Below, piece by piece: positions 13,912 through 19,942 of a DNA stretch of 19,942 bases (position 1 is its first letter; each line of letters begins with the position of its first letter). The notes under the pieces are model-generated. The model made no database searches, was not told where the DNA came from, and was given only the letters and a program-made list of their open reading frames with translations. This stretch comes from Paracoccaceae bacterium (GTDB lineage: Bacteria; Pseudomonadota; Alphaproteobacteria; Rhodobacterales; Rhodobacteraceae): positions 1 to 19,942 of the forward strand of contig JAKITE010000038.1 in the NCBI GenBank assembly GCA_021648225.1. The letters run 5' to 3'. The position numbers and the translations under genes are program-made.

Positions 13912-15848
13912 TAAAACAGTTGCATCATCACCATCAGCACCACCAGAAAGATCACCGTCATAATGCCGCCAGCGCGGAAAAAATCCGGGACTTTGTAGCG
14001 GCCCGGACCCATGATCAGGGCGTTGACCTGATGGGTGGGGATCAAGAAGGAATTGGAAGTGGCAATGGCAACTGTCAACGCAAACACCGCCGGATTGGCC
14101 CCTGCTTGCAGGGCAATGCTGATAGCCAGCGGCACCAGTAACACCGTGGCCCCGACATTGGACATCACCAGCGTAAATGCAGTTGCCAGCAGCGCGACTA
14201 CCAGTTGTAAAACCCAGATATCGACGTCGCCGATCAACACCAGCACCTGATGGGCAATCCAGGCAGCGGTGCCGCTTGATTCAACGGCTTTGCCCAGCGG
14301 TATCAGGCTGGCAAGCAGAAATACGGTTTTCCAACTGACAGCGGCATAGGCTTCTTCGGGGTCAAGCACGCCGCTGATAATGATGCCAAGCGCACCAACC
14401 AGCAAAGCCACGGAAAGCCGCAGGTCGGTCAGCAATACCAGCGCCATGGCGATGGCAAAAAAGGTAAGCGCGTGGAATACCTTGTGGGTGCGGATTTCTT
14501 CTTGGGGGTAATCGCTGGTAACCACGACTTTGTGGTTAATGTGGAATTGTTGCAGGCATTGCCAATCGGCAAACAAAATCAGCGAATCGCCGGCTTGAAA
14601 GGTGACGTTGCGCACGTCTTCGCCTTCGCGGGTGGTTTTGTTGTTGCGAATGATGCTTAGGGTCGAAATACCGTGCAATTCGCGCAGGCGTTTGGTGCGG
14701 GCCGATTCTCCGATTAGCGGAGAGGTGGGCGATACTACCACCTCGGCCAGACCGGCGGAGCTGGGGGATAACACCTCTGAAAATAGATCCAGCCCCGGTT
14801 TGAGGTCCAGCCCGTAGGCTTTGCAGAATACCTGTATTGATTCGCGCTCTCCGATCAGGGCCAGATGGTCGCCTTTGGCAATGATCAGGCTGGCGGGCAC
14901 ACCGCGTGTGGTCATGCGCACTTTTTTGCCCGAGGTAACCCCGACAGTGCGCACATGAAATCTGGTTTCAAAACTGTCGAGGCTGGAGCCGATCAACCGG
15001 CTGGTTGACGGAATATAGACCTCGGCGCTGATATAATCGATGCCGTAATCATCATGAAGATGGGTTTCCAACCCCTGTTTCTGGTCGGGGACCTCGTTGC
15101 CTTTGGGCAACACCCAACGGCCAAAAACCACAAAATATATTATGCCGGATAACAATAAAGCCAAGCCAATCGGGGTGACGGAAAACAAGCCATAGGTTTG
15201 CATCTGTTTTTCGGGGGGCAGGTTTTCATTGGCGTTGATAATCAAATCATTCAACAAAATCAACGGGCTGGAGCCAACCATGGTAAGCGTGCCACCCAGA
15301 ATTGCACAAAACCCCATCGGCATCAGCAGCCGCGACATGGAGATTTTTGAACGGGTCGAAATGCGTTTTACCACCGGTAAAAACAGGGCCGCCGCACCGA
15401 CATTTTGCATAAAACCCGATATGCCGCCAACCGTGCCTGACACCAGCGGAATAACCCGCGCCTCGGTGGTGCCGCCAATTTTAACCAGATAGCGCGCCAC
15501 GGAATTCATAATGCCGGTTTTATCCAGCCCGGCCCCGAGAATCATCACCGCAATGATAGAGATAACCGCATTGGACGAAAACCCGTCAAACAGCTGGTTA
15601 ATGTCCACCAGCCCTTGGTCAAGCCCCATATAGGGCGCCATAATCGAGGTTAAGCCAAGCATCACCATAATGCTTAGGGCCGCCACATCAATCGGGACAA
15701 TTTCAAAGGAAAACAGAAAGACCGTCAGTAAAAGCAGGGATAGGATCCACGCGATTTCAATACTGGGTGCGATGTCGGTCAGCATCCAGCCAATGGTGAT
15801 AAATCCTATGGCGGCTCCGCCAACAACTGCGCTTCTTTTGTTTTTCAT
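13908..15848 (-). CDS. SLC13/DASS-type anion transporter with two RCK_C domains
   Basis: 646-aa inner-membrane protein of the ArsB/NhaD-like ion transporter superfamily. N-terminal membrane domain about residues 1-250, with FMQNVGAAALFLPVV and GGTLTMVGSSPLILLNDLI. Two cytoplasmic RCK_C (TrkA-C) domains follow: about 270-345 (EVYIPSTSRLIGSSL... GDHLALIGE) and 360-445 (VVVSPTSPLIGES... GDSLILFADW). The C-terminal membrane domain (about 465-646) includes MSNVGATVLLVPLAISIA. Relatives carry sodium-coupled di- or tricarboxylates, sulfate or other anions; substrate is not readable. ATG 15848 is preferred with a GGGA four to five bases upstream; TTG 15857 would add three residues. The stop overlaps the convergent gene within TTAA. 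Confidence 0.88.
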   Translation of the reverse strand: MKNKRSAVVGGAAIGFITIGWMLTDIAPSIEIAWILSLLLLTVFLFSFEIVPIDVAALSIMVMLGLTSIMAPYMGLDQGLVDINQLFDGFSSNAVISIIAVMILGAGLDKTGIMNSVARYLVKIGGTTEARVIPLVSGTVGGISGFMQNVGAAALFLPVVKRISTRSKISMSRLLMPMGFCAILGGTLTMVGSSPLILLNDLIINANENLPPEKQMQTYGLFSVTPIGLALLLSGIIYFVVFGRWVLPKGNEVPDQKQGLETHLHDDYGIDYISAEVYIPSTSRLIGSSLDSFETRFHVRTVGVTSGKKVRMTTRGVPASLIIAKGDHLALIGERESIQVFCKAYGLDLKPGLDLFSEVLSPSSAGLAEVVVSPTSPLIGESARTKRLRELHGISTLSIIRNNKTTREGEDVRNVTFQAGDSLILFADWQCLQQFHINHKVVVTSDYPQEEIRTHKVFHALTFFAIAMALVLLTDLRLSVALLVGALGIIISGVLDPEEAYAAVSWKTVFLLASLIPLGKAVESSGTAAWIAHQVLVLIGDVDIWVLQLVVALLATAFTLVMSNVGATVLLVPLAISIALQAGANPAVFALTVAIATSNSFLIPTHQVNALIMGPGRYKVPDFFRAGGIMTVIFLVVLMVMMQLFY

Positions 15849-15868
15849 AATTCCCAACTTTTTCTGTT

Positions 15869-15900
15869 AATTCTATAATAAATACAGAATTTCAAGTAAA
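15869..15900 (-). promoter_or_regulatory. candidate promoter and overlapping operator of the SLC13 gene
   Basis: On the - strand, TTTACT (15895-15900) and TATAGA (15872-15877) are separated by 17 bases; each matches the sigma70 consensus at four of six positions. A near-palindrome with outer arms AATTCT (15869-15874) and AGAATT (15886-15891) spans the -10 and part of the spacer, as a repressor site would. The rest of the 15849-16031 gap shows no further gene or clear signal. Confidence 0.4.
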
Positions 15901-16031
15901 TTATGCGAATTGCGACAAAAGGGAACGCTGGGCGCTGTGGCCTTGCAAGGTTGGTTTGCAAAGCGCGGCGCGGCAATCTGCTATTGGCAAATGCCGCTGG
16001 TTGACAGGGTTTTTCGGCTAACCGACGGAAT

Positions 16032-16463
16032 TCATGCAGGTAATTGCATATGTCGTGCCCGCGCGCCGCGTTCAATTGCGGCACCGTGCAGGCGGTCTAT
16101 GTTCAGCTCATACCGGATTTCGGCCATGAATTCCAATTCGCCCTGATGCAACCGGCCATCGGCGGCGGCAACGTCACAAGCCATGGCATAGGCGGTTTCA
16201 TACAGAATTTCTGGCAGGGATTCGCGGATGATTCCGAATAGGGCGTCCAATCCTTCTTCCTCGGCAAACAGGTCAAACACCACTTGCGATACCATTTTCA
16301 ACCGGTCGGCGTCGTATCCGGCAAAAATCGGCATGTGGTTAACGATGCGGGTAATCGACATCAATTCGGAATTGGTAATGTTTTCATCCGAGGCGGATTC
16401 GGCAACCATCAGCGCCACAAGTGCGTCTTGGGGCGAAAAAGAAGGTAGCGGAGTATCGGACAT
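16032..16463 (-). CDS. TerB-like (tellurite resistance TerB family) protein
   Basis: 143-aa cytoplasmic, acidic, all-helical protein. It follows the TerB/DjlA-type pattern: SPQDALVALMVAESASDENITNSELMSI near the N-terminus and AYAMACDVAAADGRLHQGELEFMAEI (about 97-122) near the C-terminus. Each repeat has the xxADGxxxxxE-like helix-loop-helix, with acidic residues that may bind metal. Such stand-alone proteins are common in alphaproteobacteria and are not necessarily linked to tellurite. ATG 16463 has AAGGTGAT upstream. It is divergent from lysS across 97 bases. Confidence 0.8.
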   Translation of the reverse strand: MSDTPLPSFSPQDALVALMVAESASDENITNSELMSITRIVNHMPIFAGYDADRLKMVSQVVFDLFAEEEGLDALFGIIRESLPEILYETAYAMACDVAAADGRLHQGELEFMAEIRYELNIDRLHGAAIERGARARHMQLPA

Positions 16464-16560
16464 AATATCACCTTTTGGTTTGCGGTTGCTTTCATAGAAT
16501 ATTGACGCTGGGCGCGCTGCACAATAGGAAGCGGATAATTATTTTATTTAGGGGAATCCC

Positions 16561-18138
16561 ATGTCCGAACTGCGCGCGCTTGCCATGACCTCCAAAGCCT
16601 GGCCTTTTGAAGAGGCCCGCAAGCTGGTGAAACGGTTTGAAAAAAATCCCCCGACCAAAGGATGTGTGCTGTTTGAAACCGGCTATGGCCCGTCGGGTCT
16701 GCCGCATATCGGCACCTTTGGCGAGGTGGCGCGCACGACGATGATCCGCCGAGCCTTCGAGGCCATCAGCGATATTCCCACCAAATTGATCTGTTTTTCC
16801 GATGATCTGGACGGCATGCGTAAAGTGCCCGGCAATGTGCCCAACCCCGAGGCAATGCAACAGCATCTGCAACGGCCTTTGTCCGTGGTGCCGGACCCGT
16901 TTGGCACGCATGACAGCTTTGGTGACCATAACAACGCCATGTTGCGCCGGTTTCTCGATACGTTCGGGTTTCAGTATGATTTTTATTCGGCCAGCGAATT
17001 TTACAAATCCGGCCAGTTTGATGAAATATTGCTGCGCGCGGTTGGAAAATACGACGAGATCATGGAGGTGATGCTGGCCAGCCTGCGCGAGGAACGCCGT
17101 GCGACCTATTCTATTTTCCTGCCGATCTCGCCCAAATCCGGCCGGGTTTTATATGTGCCGATGAAATCGGTAAATGCGGCCGAGGGCACGATTACCTTTG
17201 ATGACGAGGGCGAGGAAACCACGCTAAGCGTCACTGGCGGACAGGTCAAATTGCAATGGAAACCGGATTTCGGCGCGCGCTGGGCGGCGTTGAATGTGGA
17301 TTTTGAAATGTATGGCAAGGACCACAGCACCAACACCCATATCTATGATAAAATCTGCCGGATACTGGGCGCGCCGGCGCCGGCGCATTTTGTTTATGAG
17401 ATGTTTCTGGATGAAAACGGCAATAAAATTTCGAAATCCAGCGGCAACGGCATTTCGATTGATGAATGGCTGACCTATGCCAGCGCGGAAAGCCTGTCGT
17501 ATTTTATGTATCTGAAACCGAAATCTGCCAAACGGTTGCATTTTGATGTGATCCCCAAAGCGGTGGATGAATATCACCAGCATTTGCGCGCGTTTGAGGG
17601 GCAGGACCTGAAGGCGCGGCTGAATAATCCGGTTTGGCATATCCACCAAGGCCAGCCTCCCGTCAGCGATATGGTGGTGCCGTTTGCGATGCTGTTGAAT
17701 TTGGCCAGCGCGTCGAATACCGAAACCAAGGAACAGATGTGGGGGTTCATTAATAAATATGCGCCCGAGGCAACGTCTGAAACCCATCCGGGGCTGGATG
17801 CTGCTGCGGGGTTTGCGGTGCGGTATTTCCATGATTTTGTGAAGCCGGAAAAGGTGTATCGGGCGGCCACGGATGTTGAACGCGCGGCGCTGGCTGATCT
17901 GGCTGAGCAGCTGAAAGCGTGGGACGGGGAGGTTGACGCTGAAAACCTGCAAAGCCTTGTGTTTGCGGTGGGCAAAGACCACGGGTTTGACCCGCTCCGC
18001 GCATGGTTTGCAGCCATTTACGAAGTGCTTCTGGGCGCAAAACAAGGGCCGAGATTTGGCGGATTTGTGGCGTTGTATGGGGTGGCGGAGACGGTTGGGT
18101 TGATTGAAAAAGCACTTAACGGCGAGTTTGTGACCTAA
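16561..18138 (+). CDS. lysS: lysyl-tRNA synthetase, class I
   Basis: 525-aa class I lysine--tRNA ligase (also called LysK), the archaeal-type enzyme that most alphaproteobacteria use in place of the class II form. Catalytic signatures are HIGT (49-52) in GPSGLPHIGTFGEV and KISKS (289-293) in DENGNKISKSSGNGIS. DDLDGMRKVPGNVPNP and the helical anticodon-binding C-terminal half are also as expected. AGGGGAATCCC precedes ATG 16561. The gene's stop is followed 14 bases later by the conserved box of the family 1 repeat. Confidence 0.96.
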   Translation: MSELRALAMTSKAWPFEEARKLVKRFEKNPPTKGCVLFETGYGPSGLPHIGTFGEVARTTMIRRAFEAISDIPTKLICFSDDLDGMRKVPGNVPNPEAMQQHLQRPLSVVPDPFGTHDSFGDHNNAMLRRFLDTFGFQYDFYSASEFYKSGQFDEILLRAVGKYDEIMEVMLASLREERRATYSIFLPISPKSGRVLYVPMKSVNAAEGTITFDDEGEETTLSVTGGQVKLQWKPDFGARWAALNVDFEMYGKDHSTNTHIYDKICRILGAPAPAHFVYEMFLDENGNKISKSSGNGISIDEWLTYASAESLSYFMYLKPKSAKRLHFDVIPKAVDEYHQHLRAFEGQDLKARLNNPVWHIHQGQPPVSDMVVPFAMLLNLASASNTETKEQMWGFINKYAPEATSETHPGLDAAAGFAVRYFHDFVKPEKVYRAATDVERAALADLAEQLKAWDGEVDAENLQSLVFAVGKDHGFDPLRAWFAAIYEVLLGAKQGPRFGGFVALYGVAETVGLIEKALNGEFVT

Positions 18139-18152
18139 CAACCAGACGCCAT

Positions 18153-18220
18153 GCCAAGCCGAGCGTAGCGAGGCCATGACCGACATAAATTGGTCACCCG
18201 TAAGGGTGTGCCTGTTTATG
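18153..18220 (+). repeat. family 1 box-plus-hairpin 3' element, copy B
   Basis: Box GCCGAGCGTAGCGAGGCCAT (18158-18177), preceded by GCCAA, begins 14 bases after the lysS stop. It is followed by a hairpin from 18184 to 18220: outer stem CATAAA/TTTATG (18184-18189, 18215-18220), then GG/CC, then CACCC/GGGTG (18195-18199, 18204-18208) with loop GTAA. Its arms share no sequence with copies A or C. The 26-base stretch 18153-18178 is the exact reverse complement of 18305-18330. Confidence 0.7.
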
Positions 18221-18257
18221 GCGGAACTCCTTTTGACCAAAACAACAAGCCACCCTC

Positions 18258-18330
18258 GACCAGCGACATTATTGCTAACGCAATAAGCCAGCTGATCTTT
18301 TGGCCATGGCCTCGCTACGCTCGGCTTGGC
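18258..18330 (-). repeat. family 1 box-plus-hairpin element, copy C (inverted)
   Basis: On the - strand the box (18305-18330) is followed by a hairpin at 18258-18297. Its outer stem is GATCAGC/GCTGGTC, with a four-by-four internal loop and an inner stem TTATTGC/GCAATAA around GTTA. The one imperfect outer pair is G-U when read on - but C-A on +, matching the box orientation. Unlike copies A and B it does not follow a sense stop codon; it faces copy B and lies before the beta-helix gene. Confidence 0.65.
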
Positions 18331-18480
18331 CCACCGAACGCACCCTTCATCCTTTCCTTACAATTTTAGCTTAATTTTCCATGCAGTCGCAAAGCTGTGC
18401 GATCCCCTCATGAGAATTTTGGCTGGCCCTGCGTTTCGCGCGGCGCGTTGGCGTTTGGAAACCACGAAAGGGTTTAACGG
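18331..18480 (+). other. leader region of the beta-helix gene
   Basis: This is the remainder of the 342-base gap after lysS. It holds no recognisable RNA gene. A short hairpin (TCGCA/TGCGA, about 18387-18403) is present. A 24-codon frame starting at ATG 18410 (MRILAGPAFRAARWRLETTK...) ends at TGA 18482-18484, overlapping the next ATG as ATGA. It has no Shine-Dalgarno sequence and may be chance. No convincing -35/-10 pair is seen; AAAGGG (about 18467-18472) is the likely ribosome binding site of the downstream gene. Confidence 0.35.
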
Positions 18481-19942
18481 ATGAATAAGGCAATTACTGA
18501 CGGGCTGGATTTTATGCCGCCTGCATTTATTGATGGTCTGGATGATTGGTCCAGCGAAAACGGCACTCCGGGTTCGGCGACCTATGCGGGCGCGGCCAAT
18601 GCCTCACTGGTGGCCAGCGATCCGGATTTCGGCCCTTGTCTAGAATTACAAAAAACCGACACCACCCAAAAGCTGCGTTATATGGGCGAAGTTCCGATCC
18701 TGCCGGGCTGTTATTTGCAGGTTACCGTGCGGTTCAAAGTGTTAAGCGGCTTGTTTCCATCCCTGCGGATTGCTGCATGGGCCGGGGATGCGGGTGGGTT
18801 GCATGTAACCGGGCTGGACGAAACCGGACCGGAGTTTTTGCCCGATACCTATGGCCGTATCTATACAATCTCTGCAATCATCGGTTCGGGAGAGCGCACC
18901 GGCGTTGATATGATCTGGGGCACCGCGCCGGTTTATGGCCATATCGGGCTGGATATGCTGGGCGATAATGGCTCGGTGGTGCGGATTGAATCGGTCGAGA
19001 TCAGGGACAAGACCTCGATTTTTCACCGTGATCTGATGGGTTGGGTCGATGTGCGCGATTACGGCGCGATTGGCGATGGTATTACCGATGATACCGTCGC
19101 GTTTGAACTGGCCGATGCAGCGGCGGATGGTCGTGAAATTGTGGTGCCCGAGGGCACGTATTTTATTGGCTCAACCATTACCATCAACGCCCCGATCCGG
19201 TTCGAGGGCACGCTGGTTATGCCTGCAAGCGAACGCCTGCAAATCACCAGTAATTACGATTACAAAACCTATGAGGCGGCTTTTGGCAATGAAACCGAGG
19301 CCCTGAAACGTGCGCTTGCGGCATTGTTCAATTTCACCGACCACGAATCGCTGGATCTGGGTGGGCGGCGCATTCAGCTTAGCGCGCCGCTGGATGTGCA
19401 TGCGGCGGTGGGCAACCAGAACAGCTATGCCAACCGGCGGGTTATTCGCAACGGGCAGATCGGGGCCAACGGGTCTGCGGCCTGGGATAATGACGTTGTG
19501 ATCGGCACTGCTGATTACAGCACCGGCAGTGCAATGACATTAAGCAATGTCGCCAATATTACCAATATCCAGACCGGATCTTTGGTTGAAGGCACGGGGG
19601 TAGGCCGCGAGGTTTATATGCATTCCAAAGATGACGGCGCGGGGACCATTACCCTTTCGCAACCGCTGGTTAATCCGGCGGCGTCGCAAACCTATACCTT
19701 TACCCGTTTCAAATATTTGCTGGATTTTTCAGGGTTTACCAAATTGTCCCGGTTCCAGATCGAGGATATAGAGCTGGCTTGTCTTGGCAATGCCTCGGGT
19801 ATTTTGCTGCCCCAGTCGGGCATTGCCTGGCACATTCGCGATTGCTGGTTTTTGCGTCCGAAAAATCGTGGCATTACCTCGCATGGAACCGGCTGTTTCA
19901 GCATGTCGATCAACAATTGTGAATGGCTGTCGATCGAATACG
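18481..19942 (+). CDS. Pectate_lyase_3 / GH28-related beta-helix protein (partial)
   Basis: The frame is open from ATG 18481 to the right edge (487 codons, no stop), so the C-terminus is missing. The N-terminal part (about 1-180, MNKAITDGLDFMPPAF...) looks like a beta-sandwich, possibly carbohydrate-binding, module. Next comes the classic Pectate_lyase_3 entry VDVRDYGAIGDGITDDTVAF (about 190-209), followed by VVPEGTYFIGSTI. The rest should be right-handed beta-helix coils. The fold is used by polysaccharide lyases, glycosidases and phage tailspikes. No signal peptide is visible, so a secreted role would need a non-Sec route or a C-terminal signal outside the window. I recall similar proteins in roseobacters annotated only as GH28-related. 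Substrate and activity are unknown. Confidence 0.85.
   Translation, partial: MNKAITDGLDFMPPAFIDGLDDWSSENGTPGSATYAGAANASLVASDPDFGPCLELQKTDTTQKLRYMGEVPILPGCYLQVTVRFKVLSGLFPSLRIAAWAGDAGGLHVTGLDETGPEFLPDTYGRIYTISAIIGSGERTGVDMIWGTAPVYGHIGLDMLGDNGSVVRIESVEIRDKTSIFHRDLMGWVDVRDYGAIGDGITDDTVAFELADAAADGREIVVPEGTYFIGSTITINAPIRFEGTLVMPASERLQITSNYDYKTYEAAFGNETEALKRALAALFNFTDHESLDLGGRRIQLSAPLDVHAAVGNQNSYANRRVIRNGQIGANGSAAWDNDVVIGTADYSTGSAMTLSNVANITNIQTGSLVEGTGVGREVYMHSKDDGAGTITLSQPLVNPAASQTYTFTRFKYLLDFSGFTKLSRFQIEDIELACLGNASGILLPQSGIAWHIRDCWFLRPKNRGITSHGTGCFSMSINNCEWLSIEY

Noticed and set aside
17224..18240. Long open frame (338 codons) antisense to lysS
   Set aside because: It is the mirror of a well-supported class I LysRS gene, is rich in Arg/His/Pro without domains, and has no ribosome binding site. 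It is a codon-bias artefact.
18176..18283. 35-codon frame inside the repeat unit
   Set aside because: It runs through hairpin arms, begins inside the conserved box, and has no ribosome binding site.
18153..18330. Inverted repeat considered as an IS element
   Set aside because: The 126-base interior has no transposase frame and no target duplication is evident. At most it is a MITE-like unit.

Overview
The window looks like a chromosomal segment of an alphaproteobacterium, most likely Rhodobacterales. The evidence is a class I lysyl-tRNA synthetase, a DUF1489 protein (a mainly alphaproteobacterial family), a stand-alone B12-dependent ribonucleotide reductase, a DUF4389 protein and a Pectate_lyase_3-type beta-helix protein of a kind I associate with roseobacters. 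I see no integrase, transposase, phage structural cluster, tRNA, rRNA or CRISPR array. Gene content is mostly housekeeping and the coding density is high.

Layout. Positions 1-2921 hold a tightly packed + strand operon: a possible coaBC tail, dut, an Rrf2 regulator, cysK, a small membrane protein and moeB, with 1-, 4- and 14-base overlaps at three junctions. It joins cysteine synthesis with sulfur-carrier activation. A UbiM-type ubiquinone hydroxylase follows (2976-4160). Next come a divergent pair (2-hydroxyacid dehydrogenase on -, SH3-domain exported protein on +), a DMT permease, and a DUF1800/DUF1501 pair whose second member carries a Tat signal. Two small - strand genes (DUF4389, DUF1489) precede nrdJ, which is followed 18 bases later by an unknown polytopic membrane protein. 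This runs convergently, with overlapping stop codons, into an SLC13-type transporter with two RCK_C domains. A TerB-like gene and lysS are divergent. The window ends inside a long beta-helix protein (18481 to the edge) that starts after a 342-base gap.

The least ordinary signal is in the spaces between genes. One short sequence (core CCGAGCGTAGCGAGGCCATG) occurs three times. Each copy is followed in the same orientation by a long hairpin. The hairpin arms have unrelated sequence in the three copies but stay complementary, and their G-U wobbles lie on the strand that the conserved box predicts. Two copies begin 13-14 bases after a stop codon. A second repeat family (4175-4293 and 9576-9680) has the same design: conserved flanks around a perfect hairpin of changed sequence. 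This suggests a family of 3'-UTR structured RNA or DNA elements. The function is unknown and the evidence here is only 3 and 2 copies.

Other points worth noting: a Rrf2 protein without the Fe-S cysteines placed directly before cysK (a CymR-like arrangement), a 9-bp-arm palindrome between DUF1489 and nrdJ, a near-palindrome over the transporter's putative promoter, and a stop codon sitting in the loop of a perfect hairpin at the end of the DUF1501 gene.
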